Of a stretch of 30,848 bases of DNA, positions 14,452 to 23,925 are shown one piece after another. Origin of the DNA: a bacterium (lineage in GTDB: Bacteria > Bacillota > Clostridia > Lachnospirales > Lachnospiraceae); assembly GCA_004562765.1 (NCBI GenBank), contig SFRL01000037.1, forward strand, positions 1 through 30,848, in the 5' to 3' direction. A program made the translations under genes and the position numbers. How positions within the stretch are numbered: position 1 is the stretch's first letter; each line of letters opens with the position of its first letter. Under the pieces are notes generated by a model. It saw only the letters and a program-made list of their open reading frames with translations, was not told the origin of the DNA and did not search any database.

Positions 14452-14519
14452 TCCTTTTTCATGTATAAAATATAACTTTTTTGCATTTGACCGTTTCTTT
14501 TTTTGTGCAAATTTCACAT

Positions 14520-15812
14520 CTAGGTCTTTTTTCCTATTTTATTTGCCGTCATTTCCTCCACAAAAATGCCATATCCTTTCGTTGGATCGTTAACAAGCAC
14601 ATGGGTCACGGCACCGATCAGTTTTCCGTCCTGCAGGATCGGGCTTCCGGACAGTCCCTGCACGATTCCGCCGGTCAGCTTCAGCAGGTTCTCATCCTCC
14701 ACATGAAAACGGATTCCCTTATTTTTATCTCCCGGTGTATAATCAAGATCATCAATTACGATGCGGTATGACTGCAGTCCCCCGGAGACATCCGAGAGGA
14801 TTTCTGCATCCTTGGTCTGGATCTGCTGTTTGTAACCAACCGGGCACAGCAGACTTTCGTTTTGCTTTTCCTCCCGGAAGTGTTCTGTCAGTGTACCATA
14901 GATACCGATTTGTGTATTGCTGGACACTTCCCCGATCTGGTTGTCCCTTCCATAATGCACCACACCCTCTAACTCACCCGGGGTTCCCCGGATGCCTTTT
15001 TTGATGCCGAGCACCTGCGCTTTGTACAGCCGTCCTTCCGAGAGGCGAAGCAGGTCTTTGGTCTGTCCGTTTCCGATTCCGTGCCCGAGTGCCCCGAAGT
15101 TTCCGTTCTGGTCGAAATAGGTCAGTGTGCCGATCCCTGCCATGTCATCCTTCACCCAGAGTCCCAGCCGGTAGCCTTTGTGTTCCGCAGCCTCAGCCGG
15201 CTTCACCGACACCTTTATCTGCTCTGCCCCACGCCAGATGGTCAGCACCACCGGCTGTTCCCCATACTGGTTGATCCGCTCTATGAGTTCTTCTTTTTTT
15301 GTAACTGTTTTCCCATTTACGGCGGTAATGTAATCCCCCGGAAATACGATGTGTTCTGCCGGCTGTGCGCTGCTTTGGTCTGCCGTTTCCACAGGACCGG
15401 ATCCCAGCACCAGCACTCCCTGGGCAGCCCCGTAGATGCCTACCACCTGTCCGCTTACATACAGGGATTTTCCGTCCACGACAGAAACCTGCACTTCTTT
15501 TACCGGAAGGATGCCAAACAGCCAGCAGGTCAGTGTATACTCGCCCTGTGCAAGCTGGCTGCATGTTTCCACTGTCCGCTCCTGTTTCATTGCCTGATAT
15601 GTCCGCTCCCCGATCTGTGCCATAATGCATTGCCGGTTTTCGGACAATGCCAGTGTGACCGGTATTTTTTTATCCAGTTCCAGCTTCTGCCCCTCCTGCA
15701 CGTATACATGATCGGGAATGGCATGTATCATGGTGGCATAGGCAAAGCAGCACAGCGCCAGAACATAAATACAGATAATATTTTTGAATATACGCATATA
15801 AAAAGACCGCAT
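14520..15812 (-). CDS. spoIVB: Stage IV sporulation protein B, SpoIVB serine peptidase (S55)
   Basis: SpoIVB is secreted from the forespore and triggers pro-sigma-K processing by cleaving SpoIVFA. The 430-residue protein has an N-terminal signal or anchor (about residues 8-31), a PDZ domain (about 120-205, with VFPGDYITAVNGK), and the S55 peptidase domain with the GALGHGIGNG motif (catalytic His244 by family knowledge) and GIVQGLSGSPIL (nucleophile serine within residues 388-390). ATG at 15812 follows AGGAG by about 10 bases. It is 69 bases after recN, the conserved recN-spoIVB order. In Bacillus the next gene is spo0A; here the pilus locus begins instead. Presence of an intact SpoIVB indicates an endospore-forming lineage. 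Confidence 0.96.
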   Translation of the reverse strand: MRSFYMRIFKNIICIYVLALCCFAYATMIHAIPDHVYVQEGQKLELDKKIPVTLALSENRQCIMAQIGERTYQAMKQERTVETCSQLAQGEYTLTCWLFGILPVKEVQVSVVDGKSLYVSGQVVGIYGAAQGVLVLGSGPVETADQSSAQPAEHIVFPGDYITAVNGKTVTKKEELIERINQYGEQPVVLTIWRGAEQIKVSVKPAEAAEHKGYRLGLWVKDDMAGIGTLTYFDQNGNFGALGHGIGNGQTKDLLRLSEGRLYKAQVLGIKKGIRGTPGELEGVVHYGRDNQIGEVSSNTQIGIYGTLTEHFREEKQNESLLCPVGYKQQIQTKDAEILSDVSGGLQSYRIVIDDLDYTPGDKNKGIRFHVEDENLLKLTGGIVQGLSGSPILQDGKLIGAVTHVLVNDPTKGYGIFVEEMTANKIGKKT

Positions 15813-15881
15813 GCCAAAGGTTCTCCTATCTTCTCAGATACCCTTAGTATGCAGACTTTTTCTTTATTTATGTGATCTGAC

Positions 15882-17561
15882 CTATTCGTATTTTTCTGCC
15901 AGACGTTTCATCTCGCGTGCGTTTTCCAGAACCGTATCCGTGATCTCCACGCCGCCAAGCATCCGCGCCAGTTCCTCGATACTTTCCTCTTCCCGCAGCG
16001 GATGAATCCGGGAAACCGTGGACGCATGCTCCACCGATTTTTCAATCAGGAAATGGGCATCTGCCATGGCAGCAATCTGTGGCAGATGAGTGATGCAGAT
16101 GATCTGGTGCGTCTTTGCCAGCAGTTTCATCTTCTGCGATACCATCTGTGCCGTACGCCCGCTGATTCCACTGTCAATCTCATCAAAGATCAACGTCGGA
16201 ATCTCATCCGTATCCGCCATGACGGTCTTGACCGCGAGCGCAATACGGGAAAGTTCTCCGCCGGAAGCGACCTTTCCCAGAGGCTTTAACGGTTCTCCCG
16301 GATTGGTGGAGATCATAAATTCTGCCTCATCCCAGCCTCCGGCACTGTACTCCGTCTTCCGGAATTCCATCGTAAACTGCACATCTAAAAAATTCAGATC
16401 TTCAAGTGCCTGTGCAATCGCTTTCGTCAATCCCTTTGCCGCTTTCTTCCGGATTCCGGAAACCTCTGCACACAGCCCGTCCAATTCTTCTTTCTTCCGG
16501 TTCATGGAAGTTAAAAGATCATTTAAGTATTTATCATAATCCTGTAATACGGCAATACGCTTTGTTTTTTCTTCCGCTGACTGCAGAATCTCTTCCATCG
16601 TATTTCCATACTTGGATTTCAGGTGATTGATCTCATCAAGCCTCTTTTCGGTCTGATAAAAGACTTCGTCATCAAATTCCTCCCCCGACAGGTAGGAAGA
16701 AATCTCATGATTGAAATCGCTCAGCAGATTATCAATATCGGTAAGCATCTGTTCCATCTGCGCAATGCGCTCCTCATATGCCGAAACCGAACTGACTTCC
16801 CGCAGGGCACGGCTGATAAGTTCCGATGCATTCTCTCCGGTACCGCCGTCTCCCCCGGTAGCTGCACCGGCAGCCGATATGGCATCCATGATCTTTTTTG
16901 CGTTTGCAAATCTGCGATACTGTTCTTCCAGCCGGGTATCCTCCCCGACGGAAAGCTGTGCCTCTTCGATTTCCTTTACTTCATACGCAAGAAACGACAA
17001 CTCTCTGGCGCGCTCCTCGGTATCCAAAGACGAGGACTCCCACTCTTTTTTCAGTTTCCGGTATTCCTGATAACAGGCGGCAAGACGCTCTTTTTTTTCT
17101 CCCAGCGCGTCTTTTGCATAGGCATCGAGGATTTCCAGATGTTTCTTTTTGGAAAGAAGGGACTGGTGCTCATGCTGTCCGTGAATATCGATGAGCAGAG
17201 ACGCCACCTCTTTTAACCGGGAAGCAGACACTGCTTCTCCATTGATCCGCGCAATTGCCCTTCCGGAAGTTATCTTACGACTTAATATTACTGTTTCATC
17301 CTCTGTTTCTATGCCCAGTTGCCGGATCGCATCCAGAACCTTTGGGTTTTCAACCGAAAAGACCAGCTCCACAAGTGCGGTCTCTTCGTTATCCCGAAGC
17401 AGTTCCTTTGGAACCTTCTCTCCGAGTGCCAGTGCAACCGAACCAATGATGATGGATTTACCGGCACCGGTCTCTCCTGTCAAAATATTAAGTCCTTCTT
17501 TAAATTCTACCTCTGTCTCTGTAATAAGAGCGAGATTCTTCACATGTAGATTTTGTAACAT
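15882..17561 (-). CDS. recN: DNA repair protein RecN
   Basis: RecN is an SMC-like ATPase recruited early to double-strand breaks. The 559-residue length is normal. The N-terminus MLQNLHVKNLALITETEVEF and Walker A GETGAGKS (29-36) are diagnostic, as is the DIHGQHEHQSLL segment after the SMC-type insertion. The middle is a long coiled coil (Glu/Lys/Leu-rich, roughly residues 150-370) and the C-terminal half has the signature VASGGELSRIALAVKTV and Walker B TLIFDEIDSGI. It lies 33 bases after argR, in the usual argR-recN-spoIVB order of Firmicutes. Nothing unusual is seen. Confidence 0.97.
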   Translation of the reverse strand: MLQNLHVKNLALITETEVEFKEGLNILTGETGAGKSIIIGSVALALGEKVPKELLRDNEETALVELVFSVENPKVLDAIRQLGIETEDETVILSRKITSGRAIARINGEAVSASRLKEVASLLIDIHGQHEHQSLLSKKKHLEILDAYAKDALGEKKERLAACYQEYRKLKKEWESSSLDTEERARELSFLAYEVKEIEEAQLSVGEDTRLEEQYRRFANAKKIMDAISAAGAATGGDGGTGENASELISRALREVSSVSAYEERIAQMEQMLTDIDNLLSDFNHEISSYLSGEEFDDEVFYQTEKRLDEINHLKSKYGNTMEEILQSAEEKTKRIAVLQDYDKYLNDLLTSMNRKKEELDGLCAEVSGIRKKAAKGLTKAIAQALEDLNFLDVQFTMEFRKTEYSAGGWDEAEFMISTNPGEPLKPLGKVASGGELSRIALAVKTVMADTDEIPTLIFDEIDSGISGRTAQMVSQKMKLLAKTHQIICITHLPQIAAMADAHFLIEKSVEHASTVSRIHPLREEESIEELARMLGGVEITDTVLENAREMKRLAEKYE

Positions 17562-17594
17562 ACATTCTCCTTCTACTTTTCCGAAGCATTTTTA

Positions 17595-18047
17595 TTACTG
17601 TTCTACAATTTTCCGAAGCTTTTTCATGATGTGCACCGCGTCATCGGACGTACGGATCACACACAGAATCGTGTCGTCTCCCGCAAGTGAGCCGACAATC
17701 TCCTGCATACGCATGGCATCTACTGCAGCCGCAACGGCTCCCGCCATACCGGACACGGTTTTGATCACAACAATATTTTCCGCTGCATCCACGGACAAAA
17801 ATCCTTCCCTGAGAACCCTTGCATATTTTTCCATCATATTGGAATCCGCGTCCGTAATCACCGCATATTTTTGTCTGCCGTTGTCGGTCGCAATCTTTGT
17901 CAGCTTCAGTTCACGGATATCACGGGATACGGTTGCCTGGGTAACCTGAAACCCTTCTTTTTCGAGATATGCGGACAATTCTTCCTGTGTTTCCACATCG
18001 TTTTTCTGAATCAATTCGAGTATCTTTGCCTGTCGTGTTGTTTTCAT
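17595..18047 (-). CDS. argR: Arginine repressor ArgR/AhrC
   Basis: The 150-residue arginine-responsive regulator has the winged-helix N-domain with QATVSRDIRELKL (Ser41-Arg42 in the recognition helix) and the hexamerisation/arginine-binding C-domain with the GDDTILCV segment (Asp124-Asp125). In the presence of arginine it represses biosynthetic and activates catabolic genes. The gene lies between nadK (17 bases) and recN (33 bases), as in many Clostridia, and the arg targets are not in this window. Start at 18047 follows AAAGGAGG closely. There is no oddity. Confidence 0.97.
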   Translation of the reverse strand: MKTTRQAKILELIQKNDVETQEELSAYLEKEGFQVTQATVSRDIRELKLTKIATDNGRQKYAVITDADSNMMEKYARVLREGFLSVDAAENIVVIKTVSGMAGAVAAAVDAMRMQEIVGSLAGDDTILCVIRTSDDAVHIMKKLRKIVEQ

Positions 18048-18064
18048 ATGTCCTCCTTTGCGTC

Positions 18065-18910
18065 CTACGATCTCATCTTTTTCCTCAGTATTTCCAGGAA
18101 ACTCTGGTTACTGATTTTGCAGATCCGGATGGTACTTTCCGCCTGTGCAATCCGCACACGGTCTCCCACGTGCAGATGCTCCGGTGTGTCCCCGTCAAAG
18201 CTGACACATGCCGTCTCATCCTTTTGAAACCGTCTGCTTCCCATCTCGATCTCCACAACATCCTCCGCTCCAAACACAATGCTTTTGGAGTTTAAGTCAT
18301 GTGCATTGATCGGTGTCAGAAGAAGTACCCTTGCTTTCGGGTCCACGATCGGACCTCCGGTGGAAAGATTATACCCCGTGGAACCGGTCGGTGTCGCAAC
18401 GATCACGCCATCTGCGTGGTAAGTTGTCAGATATTCCCCATTGACATACACATTTAAAAGCAGCATGGACAGATCCCCGGACCAGTGGATCACGACATCA
18501 TTCAATGCCATATGTGCGCCGTTTCCGCCAATTTTTTCGCCGGTCAGAACAATCCGCTCTTCCATGATGCAATCATCCTGCATCAGACAGTCGATGGCAT
18601 GAAATACGGTAGCTTCCTCAAGCTCACACAGATACCCCAGTGTCCCAAGATTAACACCGATCAGCGGAATCTGCAGCGCCTCCACCTTGGTTGCTGCGCG
18701 GATTAACGTGCCGTCTCCGCCGAGAACAAGGATACATTCCGTGTCTGCCGGAATCTCGGAAAGTGCAAAATCTTTCTGGTTATCATCCTCCACATTGCTG
18801 ACACAGATTGCAGCACTGCCGCCCTTTTGTTGTATGTACGAGACAATTTCGTTTGAGAGTGTCAGATCACGATCTTTGTACCAGTTCGTGATCAGCATAA
18901 ATTTACGCAT
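18065..18910 (-). CDS. nadK: NAD kinase
   Basis: This enzyme phosphorylates NAD to NADP. The 281-residue protein has the GGDGT motif (64-68, catalytic Asp), NLGTLGYL, the ALNDVV segment (usually NE; here Asn-Asp), the nucleotide-binding stretch TPTGSTGYNLSTGGPI (about 173-188) and the C-terminal beta domain. Its ATG abuts the tlyA stop directly (TAGATG), so translational coupling is likely. In Bacillus subtilis the corresponding slot between tlyA and ahrC has no nadK, whereas many Clostridia carry it here. NADP supply also serves the neighbouring isoprenoid pathway, though the linkage may be only historical. Confidence 0.96.
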   Translation of the reverse strand: MRKFMLITNWYKDRDLTLSNEIVSYIQQKGGSAAICVSNVEDDNQKDFALSEIPADTECILVLGGDGTLIRAATKVEALQIPLIGVNLGTLGYLCELEEATVFHAIDCLMQDDCIMEERIVLTGEKIGGNGAHMALNDVVIHWSGDLSMLLLNVYVNGEYLTTYHADGVIVATPTGSTGYNLSTGGPIVDPKARVLLLTPINAHDLNSKSIVFGAEDVVEIEMGSRRFQKDETACVSFDGDTPEHLHVGDRVRIAQAESTIRICKISNQSFLEILRKKMRS

Positions 18911-19714
18911 CTACTTATCCAATTCTCCGTGTGCTGCTTCCACAACTGCGTGAATATCCACGGATTCCTCCTTTATTGCTTCGTCCGATTTTTCAATATG
19001 CACGAGATACTCGATGTTTCCCTCCGGTCCCTTGATCGGTGAGTATTCCAGATGGTGTACCGAAAATCCGTTTTCCAGTGCAAAGGTAATGATCCTCTCG
19101 ATCACTTCCTCGTGAACGGCCTTATCACGTACCACGCCTTTCTTTCCCACTTTTTCCCGTCCGGCTTCAAACTGTGGTTTGATCAGACATACCATCTGTC
19201 CGCCGTCCTTTAACAGTGCATATGCCGCCGGAAGCACTTTGGTCAGGGAAATAAATGAGACATCCACCGAAGCAAAATCGAGCACATCATCGATATCTTC
19301 CGGTGTGACATAGCGGATGTTTGTTTTTTCCATACAGACAACCCTTGGGTCCTGGCGCAGTTTCCATGCAAACTGGCCATATCCCACATCGACGGAATAC
19401 ACTTTCTTTGCCCCGTTCTGCAGCATGCAGTCCGTAAACCCGCCCGTCGAAGCACCGATGTCCATGCACACCATGCCATCTAAGGAAATGGAAAAATGTG
19501 TCATCGCTTTTTCCAGTTTCAGACCGCCGCGGCTGACATATTTCAATGTATTTCCGTGGATCTCAATCGGAGCATCCTCTGCAAAAGTGCTTCCCGCCTT
19601 ATCCTCCCGGTTATTGTTGACAAATACATTGCCTTCCATAATCATGGTCTTTGCCTTTTCCCGCGATGGTGCCAGACCACGTTTTACAAGAAGTACATCC
19701 AATCGTTCTTTCAT
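18911..19714 (-). CDS. tlyA: TlyA-family rRNA 2'-O-methyltransferase (S4 plus FtsJ domains)
   Basis: The 267-residue protein begins with an S4 RNA-binding domain (KERLDVLLVKRGLAPSREKAKTMIMEGNVFVNN) followed by a Rossmann methyltransferase of the FtsJ type with the SAM motif MDIGASTGGFTDCML. TlyA of Mycobacterium methylates 16S and 23S rRNA and has been called haemolysin A; the target in this family of Firmicutes is not certain. It overlaps the dxs stop in an ATGA arrangement and abuts nadK, showing a tightly coupled operon. The gene order dxs-tlyA-argR-recN is conserved in Firmicutes (B. subtilis yqxC). Confidence 0.93.
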   Translation of the reverse strand: MKERLDVLLVKRGLAPSREKAKTMIMEGNVFVNNNREDKAGSTFAEDAPIEIHGNTLKYVSRGGLKLEKAMTHFSISLDGMVCMDIGASTGGFTDCMLQNGAKKVYSVDVGYGQFAWKLRQDPRVVCMEKTNIRYVTPEDIDDVLDFASVDVSFISLTKVLPAAYALLKDGGQMVCLIKPQFEAGREKVGKKGVVRDKAVHEEVIERIITFALENGFSVHHLEYSPIKGPEGNIEYLVHIEKSDEAIKEESVDIHAVVEAAHGELDK

Positions 19715-21579
19715 AATTCCTCCGGTAATTCTGCTAATATTTTTTCTGTCACGGAATCTGCATCCAGTCCCAGTGCTTTTTTTAATTCGCCAACACTTCC
19801 ATGTTCCACAAAGCAGTCAGGAATTGCAATCCTGAGGACCTTTGTATGCAGTGCTTCTTCCTCCAGAAATGCAGCCACATGCTCTCCAAATCCCCCGCTT
19901 GCCACGTTCTCTTCCATCGTCACAAAAAGCGGATGGGATTCTGCCAGTTTCCGCAGGCAGTTTTTATCCAGTGGCATGGCAAATCTTGCATTTACCACCG
20001 TTGTCGGGATTCCTTTTTCTGCCAGTTTTTTTCTTACCTGCCAGGCGGTTTCCACCATCGAACCGATTGCAAAAAGTGCAACCTCTGTACCCTCGGCGAG
20101 TACTTCCGCACAGCCTTTTTGAATCGGTGCCCTCTGATCTTTCCAGAGATCGCAGGCTTCTCCGCGCGGATAACGGATCGCCACCGGTTCCTCTGCAGCA
20201 ATCGCATACTTGAGCATATCGGAAAGCTCCCATTTGTTTTTCGGAGCCATAACCGTCAGGTTCGGAATACTTGACAGATACGACAGGTCAAAAATTCCCT
20301 GATGTGTGGCGCCGTCCTTTCCGACTAATCCTGCACGGTCTACGGCAAACACAACCGGGAGATTCTGTGCACACACATCATGTAACACCTGGTCATAGGC
20401 ACGCTGTAAAAAGGAAGAATACACCGCAAATACCGGTTTGAGTCCCGCCTTTGCCATGCCGGCCGCAAACGTCACCGCATGCTCCTCCGCAATTCCCACA
20501 TCAAAAAAACGTTCCGGAAAAAGATTTTTAAATCTCTTTAAACCGGTTCCGTCTGCCATCGCTGCGGTAATCGCAACCACCTTCGGCTCCCGCTCCCCCA
20601 TTTTGCGCATGACTGTGGAAAACACATCCGTGTAATGCGCTTTTTCCTGATGATACAGCGGAACACCGGTGTCAATGTCAAACGGTCCCGTTCCATGGAA
20701 GCGCGCCGGATGACGCTCGGCAGGAAGATATCCCTCTCCCTTGATCGTGCGTACATGAACCAGCACCGGACCGCGCACACGCTTTGCTTCCGCAAGCACT
20801 TTTCGGATTTCTTTTATGTTGGTGCCATCCACCGGGCCTAAATATGTGATCCCCATATTTTCAAAAAACATTCCCGGAACAAACAGCTGTTTGATACCGC
20901 TTTTGGCGTTGCGGATACTCTTGACCATCCGCTCTCCCACAACCGGAATCCGGTTTAGGGAATTTGTCACCCCGTCTTTTAAATCCAGATAGGCATCCGA
21001 GGTGCGGAAAGAATTCAGATACTGGTTCATTCCTCCCACATTTTCGGAGATCGACATCTGGTTATCATTTAACACAATAATAAAATTGGTTTTCATGCGG
21101 GAAGCATTGTTCATTGCTTCATATGCCATACCGCCGGTCAGTGCCCCGTCTCCGATCACAGAGACCACATAATAATTGTCACCGGTCAGTTCCCTCGCCT
21201 GCGCCATGCCAAGTCCTGCGGAAATGGAAGTGGAGCTGTGCCCGGTATTGAATGCATCCGCCGGATCTTCCTGTGTCTTTGGAAAGCCGCTCATCCCGCC
21301 ATACTGCCGTAAAGTGGCAAACCCGGACTTACGCCCGGTTAAAATCTTGTGCGTGTAGGACTGATGTCCGACATCCCAGATGATCCGGTCTCTCGTCAGA
21401 TCAAATGACAGATGAAGTGCCATCGTCAGTTCAATCACACCCAGATTCGATGCCAGATGTCCTCCGGTTTTTGCAATATTTTCCACCAGAAAATCACGGA
21501 TTTCTTCCTGTAGCTCCGCCAGTTCTTCCTCGTTTAGTTGTTTGATATCATTTACTTTTTTTATCCGATCTAAAACCAT
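19711..21579 (-). CDS. dxs: 1-deoxy-D-xylulose-5-phosphate synthase
   Basis: Dxs joins pyruvate and glyceraldehyde 3-phosphate, the first step of the MEP isoprenoid pathway, using thiamine diphosphate. The 622-residue length is normal. Visible motifs are WDVGHQSYTHKILTGR, the TPP-binding VIGDGALTGGMAYEAMNNA with the downstream NDNQMSI, and in the pyrimidine domain DVGIAEEHAVTFAAGMA with the conserved Glu. The transketolase C-domain follows. It is 15 bases after ispA, so the first MEP enzyme and the prenyl transferase are cotranscribed. The start at 21579 has GAGGG a few bases upstream. Confidence 0.98.
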   Translation of the reverse strand: MVLDRIKKVNDIKQLNEEELAELQEEIRDFLVENIAKTGGHLASNLGVIELTMALHLSFDLTRDRIIWDVGHQSYTHKILTGRKSGFATLRQYGGMSGFPKTQEDPADAFNTGHSSTSISAGLGMAQARELTGDNYYVVSVIGDGALTGGMAYEAMNNASRMKTNFIIVLNDNQMSISENVGGMNQYLNSFRTSDAYLDLKDGVTNSLNRIPVVGERMVKSIRNAKSGIKQLFVPGMFFENMGITYLGPVDGTNIKEIRKVLAEAKRVRGPVLVHVRTIKGEGYLPAERHPARFHGTGPFDIDTGVPLYHQEKAHYTDVFSTVMRKMGEREPKVVAITAAMADGTGLKRFKNLFPERFFDVGIAEEHAVTFAAGMAKAGLKPVFAVYSSFLQRAYDQVLHDVCAQNLPVVFAVDRAGLVGKDGATHQGIFDLSYLSSIPNLTVMAPKNKWELSDMLKYAIAAEEPVAIRYPRGEACDLWKDQRAPIQKGCAEVLAEGTEVALFAIGSMVETAWQVRKKLAEKGIPTTVVNARFAMPLDKNCLRKLAESHPLFVTMEENVASGGFGEHVAAFLEEEALHTKVLRIAIPDCFVEHGSVGELKKALGLDADSVTEKILAELPEEL

Positions 21580-21594
21580 GTTGCCCTCGAAAAA

Positions 21595-22488
21595 TTAATG
21601 ATCCCTGTTGATCAAATAGAAAAACAGGTCATGCAGAAACGTATGCTCTCCTTCAAATTCATCCAGTATCTTTATTGCTTCCCCGGAAAGCCGCTCTACA
21701 TCCTTTTTTGCCTGCTCCAGCCCCTCAAATGTCACATAGGTTGCCTTCTCATTTTCCGCATCACTGCCGATCGGCTTACCGAGTTTTTCAAAAGATCCCG
21801 TGACATCAAGGATATCATCCTGTATCTGAAAGGCAAGTCCCAGTTTTTCCCCGGCTTTTTGCATACGCGCAACCGACACTTCATCCGCGCCTGCCAAAAT
21901 GGCTCCGATCATAAGCGATGCTTCAATCAGCGCTCCGGTTTTTAACCGGTAGATAAAGTCCAGCCGGTTGCGGTCGATGGTCTGTCCGGTTTTCTCACTC
22001 TCCACATCCACCACCTGGCCGCCGATCATTCCGTATATACCCGCTTTTTGTGCCAGCACGGAAAAAGCCCTGACAATTCTCCAGTCTCCTTCGTTTCTGG
22101 TCAGTGCTGCTGCCACGGTCTCAAACGCATAATTTAAAAGCGCATCCCCCGCAAGAATTGCCATTGCTTCCCCGTATACCGCGTGGGTTGTCTTTTTCCC
22201 ACGCCGGTATTCGTCGTTATCCATCGCCGGAAGATCATCATGGATCAGTGAATAGGTGTGGATCATCTCAATCGCCGCCATAAAATCATCAATTGCCGGA
22301 TTCGTTCCGTCAAACATCTGGTAAGATGCTTCCATCAGCATCGGCCGCAGACGCTTTCCGCCTGCAAAAACACTGTATTCCATGGCATCGAGCACAGTCT
22401 GCTGAAACCCCTTTTCCTGTGGCAGAAACGGTGCGATCCGTGCTTCAATGTCTGCCGCCCTGCGTTTTATTTCCTGTCTGATCTCCAT
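21595..22488 (-). CDS. ispA: Polyprenyl (farnesyl) diphosphate synthase
   Basis: This 297-residue all-alpha prenyltransferase condenses isopentenyl diphosphate with allylic diphosphates to make C15 (possibly C20) chains for quinones, undecaprenyl carrier and others. Motifs seen: GGKRLRP (43-49), the first Asp-rich motif DDLPAMD (about 84-90) followed by RRGKKTTH, GDALL, and the second Asp motif FQIQDDILD (about 217-225). The start overlaps the xseB stop (TGATG), giving coupled translation. Product length cannot be read from sequence with confidence; farnesyl synthase is usual for this locus. Confidence 0.95.
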   Translation of the reverse strand: MEIRQEIKRRAADIEARIAPFLPQEKGFQQTVLDAMEYSVFAGGKRLRPMLMEASYQMFDGTNPAIDDFMAAIEMIHTYSLIHDDLPAMDNDEYRRGKKTTHAVYGEAMAILAGDALLNYAFETVAAALTRNEGDWRIVRAFSVLAQKAGIYGMIGGQVVDVESEKTGQTIDRNRLDFIYRLKTGALIEASLMIGAILAGADEVSVARMQKAGEKLGLAFQIQDDILDVTGSFEKLGKPIGSDAENEKATYVTFEGLEQAKKDVERLSGEAIKILDEFEGEHTFLHDLFFYLINRDH

Positions 22489-22709
22489 CAGAATTCCTCC
22501 AATTTTCCATCCTGGTTCAGTACAAGCATTGCCTTTTCTATCGTATCCAAAGACTGGCCGGCTGCTTTGATCTGTTCCAGTCCCTCTTTGTATAGGGCAA
22601 ACGAACGGTCTAACGTTACGTTTTCGTCTTCCATCGCATCAAGTATGGCATCGATCTTTGCAAACCGTTCCTCCAGTCCCGGTTCTTTTTTTTCTAATTC
22701 ATCACTCAT
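22488..22709 (-). CDS. xseB: Exonuclease VII small subunit
   Basis: The 73-residue helical protein has the XseB pattern (LEERFAKIDAILDAMEDENVTLDRSFALYKEGLEQIKAAGQ). Several copies wrap the XseA subunit to form exonuclease VII, which degrades single-stranded DNA from both ends. It overlaps the xseA stop by 8 bases and the ispA start by one, which fits stoichiometric coupled expression. Length and content are normal. Confidence 0.95.
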   Translation of the reverse strand: MSDELEKKEPGLEERFAKIDAILDAMEDENVTLDRSFALYKEGLEQIKAAGQSLDTIEKAMLVLNQDGKLEEF

Positions 22710-23925
22710 TTTTTACTCCTTCGGCTGCCTGAATTTCTGTCACTGCTGCCGTCAGTGTGCCATCCAGCAAATGGATCTGCACGGTATCTTTTTCCCTGAT
22801 CTGGTGGATGCTCCGCAGTGCCTGATGGTTTCCATCCTCCACGAATGCATACCCGCCACTGAGTTTCTTTACCGGGGAATAACTCTCCAGCGTGCCTGCC
22901 AGAAGTGCCAGGCGGTGTCTGCACTCACGCAGCAGTTCCTCCATGCGTCCGGTCAGTTTCTCTTCATACTCTGCCACTCTTCTCCGGTTTTCATTCATCC
23001 GCTGCTGTGGGCTGAGATAGTGCAGGCGCATCCTCTGGTGCTCCAGATGGTTTCTTGCCACGGTTACTTTCCTTTGGAGTTCTTTGTCCATCTGCTGCCG
23101 CATGCCAAGCAGTTCCTGCATTGCCTGCCGGTAATCAAACACCGCCAGCTCCGCTGCTGCAGACGGAGTCGGTGCCCGCAGGTCTGCGACATAATCTGCA
23201 ATCGTAAAGTCCGTCTGATGACCGACAGCGGAGATCACCGGAATCCGGCAGTCAAAAATGGCCCGTGCCACCATTTCTTCGTTAAATGCCCACAGATCCT
23301 CTATAGATCCACCGCCCCGTCCGACAATGATTACATCCACGCCGATCTGTTCAAGTGCATGAATTCCATGGACAATTGATGCTGCCGCACCCTCTCCCTG
23401 CACCAGGGCCGGGCAGAGAATCAGCTGCACATATGGGTTCCTGCGCCCTGCAATATTGCGGATATCCTGAATCGCTGCCCCGGTCTCTGCCGTAACAATC
23501 CCCACGGTTTTTGCATAGGTGGGAATGGGCTGTTTGTATTCCTCCGCAAACATTCCCATCTCTTCAAGCTCCCGCTTTAACGCTTCAAATTTCAGATACA
23601 GATTTCCCTCTCCATCCCGTTCAATCGTCCGTGCATAGATCTGGTACCTGCCATCTCTTTCATACACTTCCACGGATCCGGTCACAACCACGCGGTCGCC
23701 CTCTTTCATCGGGAATTTTAATCCTTCCCTGCGGCTTCCTGCAAACATGACTGCGTTTATCGTTCCGTCTGCATCTTTCATTGTAAAATAAATATGCCCG
23801 CTGGAGTGATACTTACAGTTAGATACCTCTCCCTTGATGCTGATATGGTGCAGCATAAAGTCCTGAGCGAACATATTTTTAATGTATTTATTTACCTGCC
23901 CTACCGAATATACATGTTTCATCAT
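22702..23925 (-). CDS. xseA: Exonuclease VII large subunit
   Basis: The 407-residue catalytic subunit has an N-terminal OB-fold (VYSVGQVNKYIKNMF...ISIKGEVSNCKYHSSGHIYFTMKD) and the nuclease core with GIVTAETGAAIQDI, VIIVGRGGGSIEDLWAFNEE and PVISAVGHQTDFTIADYVADLRAPTPSAAAE, followed by a coiled coil and a short C-terminal domain. Two adjacent Met codons start the protein, the first overlapping the nusB stop (ATGA). In Bacillus folD stands between nusB and xseA; here the genes are directly joined. Confidence 0.97.
   Translation of the reverse strand: MMKHVYSVGQVNKYIKNMFAQDFMLHHISIKGEVSNCKYHSSGHIYFTMKDADGTINAVMFAGSRREGLKFPMKEGDRVVVTGSVEVYERDGRYQIYARTIERDGEGNLYLKFEALKRELEEMGMFAEEYKQPIPTYAKTVGIVTAETGAAIQDIRNIAGRRNPYVQLILCPALVQGEGAAASIVHGIHALEQIGVDVIIVGRGGGSIEDLWAFNEEMVARAIFDCRIPVISAVGHQTDFTIADYVADLRAPTPSAAAELAVFDYRQAMQELLGMRQQMDKELQRKVTVARNHLEHQRMRLHYLSPQQRMNENRRRVAEYEEKLTGRMEELLRECRHRLALLAGTLESYSPVKKLSGGYAFVEDGNHQALRSIHQIREKDTVQIHLLDGTLTAAVTEIQAAEGVKNE

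Noticed and set aside
14362..14519. c-di-GMP riboswitch before the pilus operon
   Set aside because: The leader after the predicted start is only about 55 bases and shows none of the conserved c-di-GMP riboswitch blocks; control is more likely through the PilB N-domain.
14452..14519. Intrinsic terminator after spoIVB
   Set aside because: A-rich and T-rich runs are present, but no stem with a following T-tract on the minus strand was found, so read-through into pilB remains possible.
15081..15875. 264-codon plus-strand frame opposite spoIVB
   Set aside because: SpoIVB motifs are intact on the minus strand; the plus-strand product has no recognisable motif.
17191..17949. 252-codon plus-strand frame opposite recN and argR
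   Set aside because: Spans two well-identified minus-strand genes; Ser-rich translation is typical of an antisense shadow.
22258..23379. 373-codon open frame on the plus strand
   Set aside because: It lies opposite ispA, xseB and xseA and crosses their boundaries; it has no ribosome site and an unnatural composition rich in His, Cys and Phe. It is a shadow of real minus-strand genes.
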